Positions 1-6,824 of a stretch of 13,712 bases of DNA are shown piece by piece. The DNA comes from Oscillospiraceae bacterium. GTDB lineage: Bacteria > Bacillota > Clostridia > Oscillospirales > Oscillospiraceae. Numbering within the stretch: position 1 is the stretch's first letter; each line of letters opens with the position of its first letter. The DNA lies in contig JAFXBH010000014.1 in assembly GCA_017521875.1 (NCBI GenBank), positions 1 to 13,712 of the forward strand, read 5' to 3'. The translations under genes and the position numbers were made by a program. Below the pieces are notes generated by a model. It was not told the DNA's origin. It did no database searches and saw only the letters and a program-made list of their open reading frames with translations.

Positions 1-390
1 AATGTCGCTGGTGCCACCGGTGGCCACCACGATTTTGCCCATACCGCTGGGGGCAGCCATCTGTCCTGCGATGGCAACCTTGGCAGTTTCATAATAGGTA
101 ATGGCAACGGTTTTGCTGATTTCATCTGCTTTTTCTTTGTCCAGCCGGGTGATCAGCACATTTTTCTGGCCGTTTTTTGCCATGGCCTGCAAAATGCCGA
201 TGATCTGCTCCGGGGTTTTCCCTGCGCCGTAGATCACTTCGTTGGTGCCTTGCCGTACCGGTCGGTGCAGGTCTACTTTGGCGTATCCAAGGTCAGCAAA
301 AGGTTGCTGCTTTAATTGCAAAAGGGCTTCATCTACACTGACACTGCCGTCCTGCACACCCTGCAAAAGGATTCGAATATCTGTATTCAT
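1..390 (-). CDS. larB: LarB, nickel-pincer cofactor biosynthesis carboxylase (partial, N-terminal 130 residues)
   Basis: LarB carboxylates and hydrolyses nicotinic acid adenine dinucleotide to pyridinium-3,5-biscarboxylate mononucleotide, the first step towards the nickel-pincer nucleotide used by lactate racemase and its relatives. The visible part begins MNTDIRILLQ, followed by the LarB-type N-terminal helical region with FADLGYAKVDLHRPVRQG (residues 31-48) and EVIYGAGKTPEQI (51-63). At 120-130 comes VVATGGTSDI, the start of the PurE-like AIR-carboxylase domain. Roughly half of the usual ~250 residues lie beyond the left edge. The ATG overlaps the larE stop codon as ATGA, and a GGAGGT site sits 7 nt upstream, inside larE, so translational coupling is likely. 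The family call is by motif recognition and I am confident in it. Confidence 0.93.
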   Translation of the reverse strand, partial: MNTDIRILLQGVQDGSVSVDEALLQLKQQPFADLGYAKVDLHRPVRQGTNEVIYGAGKTPEQIIGILQAMAKNGQKNVLITRLDKEKADEISKTVAITYYETAKVAIAGQMAAPSGMGKIVVATGGTSDI

Positions 391-1133
391 GCACGCACCT
401 CCAAATCCAAAAGGACTGCGCTGTAATGCTTCTTTAGTTCTGTAATGATCGCCTGCCGATGTTTGATCAGCAGGGGGATCTGTTTTTCTTTCACCTGAAT
501 CCGGGCAGCGTCTCCCAGCAGTCGAATCCGGAAATCGGAAAAGCCAAGACCCATCAAAAAAGCCTCGCTTTTTTCTGTCTTTTCCAGCAGTTCTGCCGTA
601 ATGGCTGTGCCGGTGGGAATCCGGGTGGCAAGACAGGCGTAGGCCGGCTTGTCGTGGGTGAAAAGCCCCACCGCTTTGGACAGTTTCCGAATTTCCGGCT
701 TGGTCAGTCCGCATTCCCGCAGGGGAGAGCGAACGCCCAGTTCCCCGAGGGCTTGCATACCCGGCCGGTCATTCACATCGTCAGAGGCGTTGGTGCCATC
801 GATGACCAGGGGAAAACCGTCTTTTTTTGCCTGTTCCAAAATGACAGAGAAAATCTGTTTTTTACAGAAGTAACACCGATTTTGGGGATTGGCGGTAACG
901 GTATCGTCAGAAAGAACGTCCAGTTCCAAAGTGACCATAGGCACTTGCAACTGCGCAGCCAGACGCAAAGCGTCTTCGTATTCGAACTGAGGCTGAAAAG
1001 GGGTCTTTACATAGTAGGCTTTTACCTCTGCTCCCAGTCTGCTGGCGGCGTACAGAAGATAGGCTGAATCTACGCCACCGGAGAAAGCCAGGGCTACCCG
1101 ATTATTCTGCTGAAAAAATTCTTTGAGCACCAC
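387..1133 (-). CDS. larE: LarE, ATP-dependent sulfur transferase for the nickel-pincer cofactor
   Basis: LarE is a PP-loop enzyme that adenylylates the two carboxylates of the LarB product and converts them to thiocarboxylates. The PP-loop motif SGGVDS is at residues 18-23. NRCYFCKK gives C87 and C90, and YACLATRIP gives C167, which corresponds to the sacrificial Cys176 of Lactobacillus plantarum LarE. Having all three cysteines is known from LarE proteins such as that of Thermotoga maritima, which bind a [4Fe-4S] cluster. The length of 248 residues is shorter than many homologues (~270) but the fold looks complete. The start is GTG, followed directly by a second GTG; an AGGAGG site lies 8 nt upstream of the first. 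It is the first gene of the operon, with larB overlapping by 4 nt. No larA or larC is in view. Confidence 0.93.
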   Translation of the reverse strand: MVLKEFFQQNNRVALAFSGGVDSAYLLYAASRLGAEVKAYYVKTPFQPQFEYEDALRLAAQLQVPMVTLELDVLSDDTVTANPQNRCYFCKKQIFSVILEQAKKDGFPLVIDGTNASDDVNDRPGMQALGELGVRSPLRECGLTKPEIRKLSKAVGLFTHDKPAYACLATRIPTGTAITAELLEKTEKSEAFLMGLGFSDFRIRLLGDAARIQVKEKQIPLLIKHRQAIITELKKHYSAVLLDLEVRA

Positions 1134-1161
1134 GGCCTACTCCTCCTTTTACTTTCCTTTT

Positions 1162-1190
1162 ATAATACCATAATTTTTCCCAAAAGAAAA
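1162..1190 (-). promoter_or_regulatory. Possible promoter of the lar operon
   Basis: On the minus strand a -10-like TATTAT (1162-1167) lies about 30 nt upstream of the larE GTG. The hexamer 17 nt further upstream (1185-1190, TTTTCT) is a poor -35. The surrounding DNA is strongly AT-rich. The call is weak and rests mainly on the -10. Confidence 0.35.
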
Positions 1191-1224
1191 GCATAGAATT
1201 TAGAAAGTTCCAGATTCTCCCGTC

Positions 1225-1253
1225 TTGATTTTTGCCGGGATGTTTGGTACAAT
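1225..1253 (+). promoter_or_regulatory. Promoter of the DUF3048 lipoprotein gene
   Basis: TTGATT (1225-1230), a 17-nt spacer and TACAAT (1248-1253) form a good sigma-A-type promoter. Transcription would start near 1260, about 30 nt upstream of the ATG at 1289. This rules out the longer reading frame that starts upstream at 1232, inside the promoter. Confidence 0.75.
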
Positions 1254-1288
1254 ATCACACATATATAGAGAGAAAGAGGGATGACAAT

Positions 1289-2368
1289 ATGAAACGTATT
1301 TTAGTTTTGTTGTTGGTCCTGTGTATGCTGTTATGCGCTTGCGGCAAGCGCCCGGAACCCACAGAGCCTACCACCGAACCTACCACTGAACCCACCACCG
1401 CACCTACCACCGAACCTACCGAGCCTACCGTAGAGACCGAGCCTGTGGTTCTGTACCGTCATCCTCTCACCGGTTCGCCGTTGGAGTCTCCCTGGGAGGG
1501 GCAGATCGTGGCGGTTATGATCAACAACCTGAAGAAAGCCATGCCCCAGAAGGGCATCAGCCAGGCGGATATCCTCTATGAGATCGAGGTAGAAGGCGAC
1601 ATTACCCGTTGCCTGGCCGTATTCTCTGATCTGTCCAATGTGGCTGAAATCGGCCCTATCCGCAGTGCTCGTACCGCATTTAACAGTGTGGCTGTGTCCT
1701 ATGATGCGCCTCTGATCCACTGCGGCGGCAGTCCCGGACTGGCTCTGGCCGGCCGTTACGGTGAATCCTACGACAGAATTGAAAACTGGGAGCATATCGA
1801 TGCTGACAGTAAATACTTCTTCCGGGATTTAGATCGCTATAACAGCGGCTATGCCTGGGAACATACGCTATTTACCAGCGGTGAAAAGTTGCAGGCCGCC
1901 ATTGAGGCTTACGGCTATTACACCCCCACAGACAAGACCTTCGGTCTGGAGTTTGAAGACGATGTCGTACTTGCCGGTGAAAAGGCAGAGACCATTACCG
2001 TAAAATTCAAGGCGGGTAAGAAGACTGTTCTGACATATGATGCTTCTACCGGACTGTACGATGTCAACATTCACGGTATGGAGCATATTGACGGTAACAC
2101 CGGCGAGGCTGTGACCTTCAAGAATGTGTTGGTGCTGTACACCAAGCAGTGGTATCACTCCGACGGTATGCACAAACTTTATGAGACCATCGGCAGCGGT
2201 GAGGGTTACGCAGCCATCAATGGCCAGATCGTTCCCATTTTGTGGAATAGAGAGAGCCTCCGCAGCCCCTATACCTACACCTTGGCAGATGGTACACCCC
2301 TGGTGCTGGAAACCGGTACTACTTATGCTGCCATCGTAGGCATTAAGCACGACATTTCCTATCAATAA
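1289..2368 (+). CDS. DUF3048 (YerB-like) lipoprotein with Thr/Pro-rich linker
   Basis: This is a secreted, membrane-anchored lipoprotein of unknown function, 359 residues long. Residues 2-18 form a lipoprotein signal (KRILVLLLVLCMLLCAC) with lipobox L15-C16-A17-C18. Residues 21-53 are a low-complexity linker of repeated PTTE units. The DUF3048 domain follows: GQIVAVMINNLKKAMPQKG (71-89), SQADILYEIEVEGDITR (91-107), GPIRSARTAF (122-131) and HCGGSPG (144-150) are typical of Bacillus subtilis YerB and relatives. The ATG at 1289 is chosen because AAGAGGG lies 8 nt upstream, the lipoprotein signal starts there, and the promoter excludes anything earlier. The gene is monocistronic, between its own promoter and a terminator. 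The biochemical role of the family is not known to me. Confidence 0.9.
   Translation: MKRILVLLLVLCMLLCACGKRPEPTEPTTEPTTEPTTAPTTEPTEPTVETEPVVLYRHPLTGSPLESPWEGQIVAVMINNLKKAMPQKGISQADILYEIEVEGDITRCLAVFSDLSNVAEIGPIRSARTAFNSVAVSYDAPLIHCGGSPGLALAGRYGESYDRIENWEHIDADSKYFFRDLDRYNSGYAWEHTLFTSGEKLQAAIEAYGYYTPTDKTFGLEFEDDVVLAGEKAETITVKFKAGKKTVLTYDASTGLYDVNIHGMEHIDGNTGEAVTFKNVLVLYTKQWYHSDGMHKLYETIGSGEGYAAINGQIVPILWNRESLRSPYTYTLADGTPLVLETGTTYAAIVGIKHDISYQ
1367..1414 (+). repeat. 12-bp coding tandem repeat encoding PTTE units
   Basis: Four consecutive 12-bp units with the consensus CCTACCACCGAA (1367-1378, 1379-1390, 1391-1402, 1403-1414) encode PTTE/PTTA repeats just after the lipid-anchored cysteine. The units differ by 0-2 bases. 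The whole linker is a flexible wall-spanning spacer, and tandem units of this kind can change copy number by slippage without breaking the frame. Confidence 0.85.
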
Positions 2369-2375
2369 ATATTTT

Positions 2376-2401
2376 CCCCGGCGGCAACGCCGGGGATTTT
2401 T
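2376..2401 (+). terminator. Rho-independent terminator after the DUF3048 gene
   Basis: A perfect 8-bp stem CCCCGGCG/CGCCGGGG (2376-2383 with 2388-2395) with a GCAA tetraloop is followed by ATTTTT. It starts 8 nt after the stop codon. Confidence 0.92.
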
Positions 2402-2456
2402 ACAAAACAGGAATTCTGGGGAAAAATTCCTGAAAAGAGACAGAGAGGGAATATAA

Positions 2457-3743
2457 ATGAAATTTCGCCTGACCAAACTGGAGAAAAGTTGGATCCTCTA
2501 CGACATTGCCAATTCCGCATTTATTTTGCTGGTGGCCACTTTGCTGCCAATTTACTTTGATTATTTGGCAGGAAAAGCAAACCTCAGCGAGTCAGATTAT
2601 CTGGCTTATTGGGGATATGCCGGCTCGGTGGCAACCATTTTGGTGGCTGTGTTGGGCCCCATCTGCGGTACGCTGGCAGATCGACGGGGATACAAAAAGC
2701 CACTGTTCATCATCAGTATGCTTTTGGGTGTGGTGGGCTGCGCCATGATGGGCGTGGCCTGGAGTTGGCTATCCTTCCTGGTGATCTTCGTCATCGCCAA
2801 GGTGGGTTATTCCTCCAGCCTGGTGTTTTACGATTCTATGCTGCCGGAAATTTCCGACTACGATAAAATGGACCGGGTGTCCACCTTGGGCTACGCTTTG
2901 GGTTATATCGGCTCGGTGATTCCGTTTGTATTGTGCCTGGCAGTGGTGCTGGGATATGAACTGATTGGTATCAGTCAGGTGACCGGCCTGATTCTGTCCT
3001 TTATGATCACGGCTGTGTGGTGGCTGGTGTGCAGCCTGCCCCTTTCCAGACAGTACAAACAAAGCGCATACCAAGAGTGTAAGGGCAACCCCATCGCTGA
3101 GACATTCCGGCAACTGGCCCGCTCCTTCCGGGAAGCCAAGAAACATAAACACATCTTCGTGTATCTGCTGGCATTTTTCTTCTTTATCGACGGTGTGTAC
3201 ACCATCATTGATATGGCTACCGCCTACGGAAAGTCCTTGGGTTTGGATACCACAGGTCTGTTGCTGGCCCTGCTGGTGACCCAGATCGTGGCGTTCCCTT
3301 GTTCCATTATTTTTGGCAGATTTTCTGCCAAGTACGATACCGGCCTGCTGATCAAGATCTGCATTCTCTGCTATACCGGCATTGCGATCTTTGCGGTATT
3401 TTTGATGGTGCAGTGGCAGTTCTGGCTGCTGGCAGTGCTGGTGGGTATGTTCCAGGGCGGCATTCAGGCACTGAGCCGTTCCTACCTGGGTAAGATCATT
3501 CCTCCGGAGCAAAGCGGCGAGTATTATGGCCTGATGGACATCTGCGGCAAGGGCGCATCGTTTGTGGGTACCACCTTGGTGGCGGTAATGAGTCAGGTGA
3601 CAGAGGGTATGTCCTTCAAACTTTTTGGCCTGCCGATCGCCAATACCGGCCTGGCAGTAGGCTCTATTGCCGTACTGTTTGTGATTGGATTTTTCCTGTT
3701 CTGCTATGCAGACAAACTAAATAAGGCAAGAGTTTCTGTATAA
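2457..3743 (+). CDS. MFS transporter, UMF1 / Atg22-like family
   Basis: This is an integral membrane transporter of 428 residues with about 12 predicted hydrophobic segments. The N-terminus LTKLEKSWILYDIANSAF (residues 5-22) is the signature of the UMF1 family (MFS, Atg22-related). The MFS loop 2-3 motif appears as GTLADRRGYKK (71-81). FQGGIQALSRSYLGKIIPPE in the C-terminal half also fits the family. Substrates of bacterial UMF1 proteins are mostly unknown; the yeast relative Atg22 exports amino acids from the vacuole, so a small metabolite is plausible but unproven. AGAGGGA lies 6 nt upstream of the ATG. I see no clear promoter between the upstream terminator and this gene. It converges on the SLH protein gene at a shared terminator. 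Confidence 0.9.
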   Translation: MKFRLTKLEKSWILYDIANSAFILLVATLLPIYFDYLAGKANLSESDYLAYWGYAGSVATILVAVLGPICGTLADRRGYKKPLFIISMLLGVVGCAMMGVAWSWLSFLVIFVIAKVGYSSSLVFYDSMLPEISDYDKMDRVSTLGYALGYIGSVIPFVLCLAVVLGYELIGISQVTGLILSFMITAVWWLVCSLPLSRQYKQSAYQECKGNPIAETFRQLARSFREAKKHKHIFVYLLAFFFFIDGVYTIIDMATAYGKSLGLDTTGLLLALLVTQIVAFPCSIIFGRFSAKYDTGLLIKICILCYTGIAIFAVFLMVQWQFWLLAVLVGMFQGGIQALSRSYLGKIIPPEQSGEYYGLMDICGKGASFVGTTLVAVMSQVTEGMSFKLFGLPIANTGLAVGSIAVLFVIGFFLFCYADKLNKARVSV

Positions 3744-3747
3744 AAAA

Positions 3748-3780
3748 GAGGGGGCATTGATATGCCCCCTTGTTTTATTT
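3748..3780. terminator. Bidirectional terminator between the MFS and SLH genes
   Basis: An 8-bp stem GGGGGCAT/ATGCCCCC (3750-3757 with 3762-3769) with a TGAT loop has a T-tract on the right (TTGTTTTATTT) and an A-tract on the left that reads as T-rich on the minus strand. It begins 4-6 nt after the MFS stop, and on the minus strand it directly follows the stop of the SLH gene (3775), which lies in the T-rich arm. Confidence 0.9.
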
Positions 3781-4998
3781 TTGCTGCATACGGAAAACCG
3801 CCATACCGGGGGCTTCCGGTGCAATGCGGCTGACCTGATACAAGGTTTCGGCCGCAGCGCCCCGGGTCAGGGGAGCGGAGCCGTTCAGTTCCACACCGTT
3901 TTCTGCCAGAACAGTCAGACTGGCCATTGCCCACGCAGGAACCGTATCGTCCATTGCGGCCGTCTGCTCGCTTTCCAAAAGATCGCTGCTGACGGTCAGA
4001 TCCAATGCGTTTTGCAGCATTACCCCAGCCTCTGCGCCGGTGATGGGATCAGACATAGTCTCCATATCCTGCAGATTCTCCAAAAGACCGCTGCGCTGGG
4101 CAGCAGCCAGATAGGGTTTCAGCCACTGGGGTGTATTCTTGGGGAATTCTATATCGGAGGTGTCCTGCAAAGGGATATCCAGAACCTTGATGACCATGGT
4201 CAAAAATTCCTCACGGCTGACGGTCTTGTCAGGGTAGAAGAAACTGTTGCCACCCACTTCCTCGCCTACAAACAACCCTGTATTCCGCATCCATTCCGCT
4301 TCAAAACGGGCATCGTGGCCTACGGTGTCGGTGTACTGCCGTGCATCGGTGGGCTTCAGAATCTGCACCGTCACAGTGGCGATTCGGGATACATTGCCTG
4401 CAGGATCGGTGGCGGTGTAGGTGAAGGAATCCACGCCCACCTTATTCTTCTTGGGGGTGTAGGAGAATGTGCCGTCTTGTTGTACCTCTACAGTACCCCG
4501 TTTCGGCCCACGCACTACCGTAAAGGTCAGTTCTTTTTCCTCCGGGTCGCAGGCTTTCAACCGGCCGTCAGCGGGCAGGTTTTTATAGGTCTCAATGGCA
4601 AAATCTTCCGCTACCGGGGCTTTGTCTTCTTTGCCCCGAATGCCGATGGTCATAGTGGCAGCAGATTCTACCCGACCCTGGTAGATAGGCAGATAGGAGA
4701 TCACCGCTTGGGTGTCCTCTTCTGTGCGCAGGGGGTGGAAAGTCAGTTGCTGCAACTGCTCTGCGGTGAGGATATCGCCGGGACGCAGTACCCGATTACC
4801 CAGCAGTACGGTGCCGGCAGCCGGTTGGGGCAGACCGGTGATGCAGATGCCCTTTACGGACTCCTCTTCCTGAGAAAAGTCATTTTCGGTAAAACAGTAT
4901 ACATCGTCGCAGTCCACTTGGGTGGCGCTGGCGCAAAGACCCAGTCCCAGCAGGCAGCAAACGGCCAGCATCAGGCTGGTAATACGAATAGAATTCAT
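3775..4998 (-). CDS. Secreted surface protein with cadherin/Ig-like and SLH-type repeats
   Basis: This is a probable cell-surface protein of 407 residues. Residues 1-25 form a signal peptide with cleavage after ASA. Residues ~50-103 (ITGLPQPAAGTVLLGNRVLRPGD...) and ~130-213 (DPEEKELTFTVVRGPKRGTV, GTFSYTPKKNKVG, DSFTYTATDPAGN) are tandem cadherin/Ig-like folds of the kind seen in large adhesins. The C-terminal part carries three SLH-like repeats at about 222-273, 285-332 and 348-389, with landmarks FFYPDKTVSREEF and PAWAMASLTVLAENGVELN. SLH repeats normally bind pyruvylated wall polymers; the conserved TRAE-type motif is degenerate here (SREE, TGAE, TRGA). The ATG at 4998 has AGGAGG 7 nt upstream, so a frame starting at 5025 is rejected. 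A long opposite-strand open frame over this gene has no ribosome site and is a shadow. Confidence 0.85.
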   Translation of the reverse strand: MNSIRITSLMLAVCCLLGLGLCASATQVDCDDVYCFTENDFSQEEESVKGICITGLPQPAAGTVLLGNRVLRPGDILTAEQLQQLTFHPLRTEEDTQAVISYLPIYQGRVESAATMTIGIRGKEDKAPVAEDFAIETYKNLPADGRLKACDPEEKELTFTVVRGPKRGTVEVQQDGTFSYTPKKNKVGVDSFTYTATDPAGNVSRIATVTVQILKPTDARQYTDTVGHDARFEAEWMRNTGLFVGEEVGGNSFFYPDKTVSREEFLTMVIKVLDIPLQDTSDIEFPKNTPQWLKPYLAAAQRSGLLENLQDMETMSDPITGAEAGVMLQNALDLTVSSDLLESEQTAAMDDTVPAWAMASLTVLAENGVELNGSAPLTRGAAAETLYQVSRIAPEAPGMAVFRMQQK

Positions 4999-5031
4999 GG
5001 AAAAACCTCCTGTATTTGTGTTCACAGGTAG

Positions 5032-5060
5032 TGTTTACCACAGTGCGCAGAAATATACAA
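5032..5060 (-). promoter_or_regulatory. Possible promoter of the SLH surface-protein gene
   Basis: On the minus strand TTGTAT (5055-5060), a 17-nt spacer and TAAACA (5032-5037) precede the gene and follow the upstream terminator directly. The -10 is poor (3 of 6), so this is tentative. Confidence 0.35.
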
Positions 5061-5086
5061 AAAAACGGGGGTCGATCTTCGACCCC
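5057..5086 (-). terminator. Rho-independent terminator after the acyl-CoA thioesterase gene
   Basis: On the minus strand an 8-bp stem GGGGTCGA/TCGACCCC (5068-5075 with 5079-5086) has a 3-nt loop and is followed by CGTTTTTTTGT. It starts 9 nt after the stop codon. Confidence 0.92.
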
Positions 5087-5095
5087 TGTGATTTC

Positions 5096-5569
5096 TTAAA
5101 ATCCGTCCTGCCGCCGTTGCTTTCGCAACGCTTTCCGTTTGGCGGCGGCTTCGTATTCCAGTTCCTGTTCCGGTGTCTCCAAAATCAGCCCCGGCACTTC
5201 TACCGGCTGACCCTGTGCATCAATGGCCACCATATCAATGTAGGCCCGGTTGATCATTTTCCGCTGACCGGACAGGGTTTCGGTGTAGGTATCCACCCGG
5301 ATCTCCATAGAGGAGCGACCCACATAGGTGACCATGCCCTGTAAAACCACCATATCACCCTCGTGAGCCGGGGCTTGAAACTGCAGATTATCAATGGCAG
5401 CGGTGGTGACCATAGCATTGGAGTGGCGGGTGGCCACAATGCCGGCCAGTTCGTCAATCCATTTCAGCAGTTCTCCGCCAAAGAGTCTGCCATAGTGATT
5501 CATATGCATAGGCCGCACCAGATACTGCTGCTGAGTCATAGACTCGCTGACTTTCTTTTCTCTACGCAT
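5096..5569 (-). CDS. Acyl-CoA thioesterase, hotdog fold (YciA/BACH type)
   Basis: The enzyme should hydrolyse acyl-CoA to free acid and CoA in the cytosol. The 157-residue protein is one hotdog domain: NHYGRLFGGELLKWIDE (residues 24-40) carries the family N-x2-G-xLFGG motif and the Asp on the long helix, followed by VTTAAIDNLQFQAP (54-67) and EGDMV (70-74). The last ~20 residues are a charged, Lys/Arg-rich tail. The ATG at 5569 has AAAGGA about 11 nt upstream, slightly long spacing. A downstream ATG at residue 11 has no ribosome site, so the longer form is kept. It lies 41 nt after the GNAT gene without an intervening terminator and is probably co-transcribed. The chain-length specificity cannot be told. 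Confidence 0.9.
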   Translation of the reverse strand: MRREKKVSESMTQQQYLVRPMHMNHYGRLFGGELLKWIDELAGIVATRHSNAMVTTAAIDNLQFQAPAHEGDMVVLQGMVTYVGRSSMEIRVDTYTETLSGQRKMINRAYIDMVAIDAQGQPVEVPGLILETPEQELEYEAAAKRKALRKQRRQDGF

Positions 5570-5610
5570 AATTGATCGATTCCTTTCTGATTTTTGCTGT
5601 TATGGGAGAA

Positions 5611-6123
5611 TCAGAGATTCTGTTTTACAAGTAATTTCTCCCGCAAGATTCCTTTGTAAAGGCCATCCACACAAGTGCCTACCGGCACATACCCCTTTGA
5701 TCCGTAATAGTCAGCAAGGGTGGTGTTGCCCATCGCGGAGTCCAACCGCATCAAAGACCGCCCGGTAGACACTACATACTGCTCCGCCAGTTCCAAAAAA
5801 ATGGCCCCCACACCCTTGTGCTCTACCTTGGTGACAAAATGGTGCAAATACAGCGCCGGCGCTTCTGTGGGCCACCTGGCGTCTTCCTTTTTCAAAACAC
5901 CTGCGCAGACGATCTCTCCGGCGCGGGTATCTTCCAGCACAAATGCCTCTCCTTCCAGCCGTTTTTGCTCATAATAAGACAGGGGATAGACCGTGTCATA
6001 ATGGGTTTTGTTCCACTGGGAAATACCCACCTGATCCATCCAGGCCATTCTGTTCAGAATCATTTGATACATCAGAGGAATCTCCTCTTGCCGGATTGCC
6101 CGGAATACATACTGGTGTTCCAT
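5611..6123 (-). CDS. GNAT family N-acetyltransferase
   Basis: A probable acetyl-CoA-dependent acetyltransferase of 170 residues; the substrate is unknown. The C-terminal half is GNAT-like: YLHHFVTKVEHKGVGA (92-107) contains the acetyl-CoA phosphate loop (E-H-K-G-V-G, with Glu where Gln/Arg is usual). MRLDSAMGNTTLADYYGSKGYVPVG (125-149) is the motif B helix and strand ending in the usual F/YxxxG region. The N-terminal half resembles GNATs that read LYxxMxxWMxxxGxxQW. AGGAG lies 5 nt upstream of the ATG, and a consensus promoter is found about 30 nt further upstream. First gene of a two-gene unit with the thioesterase. Confidence 0.85.
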   Translation of the reverse strand: MEHQYVFRAIRQEEIPLMYQMILNRMAWMDQVGISQWNKTHYDTVYPLSYYEQKRLEGEAFVLEDTRAGEIVCAGVLKKEDARWPTEAPALYLHHFVTKVEHKGVGAIFLELAEQYVVSTGRSLMRLDSAMGNTTLADYYGSKGYVPVGTCVDGLYKGILREKLLVKQNL

Positions 6124-6155
6124 AATATCTCCTGTTTTTAGGGGTGTATAACTGG

Positions 6156-6184
6156 ATTATACTGCCCAATCATCAGAAAAGCAA
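6156..6184 (-). promoter_or_regulatory. Promoter of the GNAT-thioesterase unit
   Basis: On the minus strand TTGCTT (6179-6184), a 17-nt spacer and a perfect TATAAT (6156-6161) form a sigma-A promoter 33 nt upstream of the ATG at 6123. Confidence 0.8.
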
Positions 6185-6205
6185 GGCGTTGTGGCAGGAT
6201 TTTGG

Positions 6206-6234
6206 TTGAAATCCAACGGGGATACCGCTATAAT
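6206..6234 (+). promoter_or_regulatory. Promoter of the ywlG-GNAT operon
   Basis: TTGAAA (6206-6211), a 17-nt spacer and TATAAT (6229-6234) are close to consensus. Transcription would start near 6241, 25 nt upstream of the ATG at 6266. This excludes longer frames that begin before it. It is divergent from the promoter at 6156-6184, with only 21 nt between the two -35 boxes. Confidence 0.88.
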
Positions 6235-6265
6235 AAGCAAAAAGAAATCCCCGGAGGAAAGCAAA

Positions 6266-6808
6266 ATGACACAGATTTATCAACAGACCCGGTCTGCCAT
6301 AGAAGAACTGGTGGAAAAGGCAAATATAAAACCCGGCAATATTGTGGTGGTTGGATGCTCCACCAGTGAGGTGTTGGGATCGAAAATCGGCACCAATTCC
6401 AATCCCGATACTGCGAAAGAGATGTTTGCGGCGCTGCAGGATTTTGCCGGAGAAAAGGGCTTTTATCTGGCCATTCAGTGCTGCGAGCATTTGAACAGAG
6501 CCGTCATCACAGAGCGAGCCGCTCTGCCCGGCGCAGAGACGGTCAATGTAGTGCCCCAACCCAAAGCCGGCGGGTCGCTGGCAACGGCGGCCTATGCTGC
6601 TTTTCAAGACCCGATTGCGGTGGAGGAAATCCGGGCCGATGCAGGACTGGACATTGGCCTGACCCTGATTGGAATGCACCTGAAGAAAGTGGCAGTACCG
6701 GTGAGACTGGAAAACAACCGAATCGGCGAAGCCTTGGTGGTGGCAGCCAGAACCCGCCCGAAATTCATAGGCGGCAGCCGGGCTGTTTACGATGAAACAT
6801 TGCTGTAA
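6266..6808 (+). CDS. YwlG / TIGR01440 family protein (DUF436, UPF0340)
   Basis: A 180-residue cytosolic protein of the UPF0340 family, which has Bacillus subtilis YwlG as a member. Its function is not established. Family landmarks are GNIVVVGCSTSEVLGSKIGTNS (residues 24-45), AIQCCEHLNRAV (69-80) and VPQPKAGGSLATAAY (96-110), the last rich in glycine and suggestive of a phosphate-binding loop. The length equals the family norm. The ATG at 6266 has GGAGGA 7 nt upstream and lies just after the promoter. The reading frame is open further upstream to 6191, but that part would not be transcribed. A GNAT gene follows after 16 nt, so the two are probably one operon. Confidence 0.9.
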   Translation: MTQIYQQTRSAIEELVEKANIKPGNIVVVGCSTSEVLGSKIGTNSNPDTAKEMFAALQDFAGEKGFYLAIQCCEHLNRAVITERAALPGAETVNVVPQPKAGGSLATAAYAAFQDPIAVEEIRADAGLDIGLTLIGMHLKKVAVPVRLENNRIGEALVVAARTRPKFIGGSRAVYDETLL

Positions 6809-6824
6809 ACAAAGGAGAAAGACT

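Noticed and set aside
459..1067. A 202-codon open frame opposite larE
   Set aside because: LarE is fully conserved on the other strand; the opposite frame has no ribosome site and reads as low-information sequence.
1281..1292. Three-codon frame ATG ACA ATA TGA overlapping the DUF3048 start as a coupled leader peptide
   Set aside because: The purine-rich site ends directly at its ATG with no spacing, so it is unlikely to be translated; the site fits the ATG at 1289.
3757..5031. A 424-codon open frame on the plus strand opposite the SLH protein gene
   Set aside because: It has no ribosome site and no recognisable domain. The minus strand shows a signal peptide, Ig-like folds, SLH repeats and a well-spaced AGGAGG, so the plus-strand frame is a compositional shadow.
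5570..5610. Small AGAATC/GATTCT hairpin between the GNAT and thioesterase genes as a terminator
   Set aside because: No T-tract follows directly after the 6-bp stem on the minus strand, so co-transcription is more likely.
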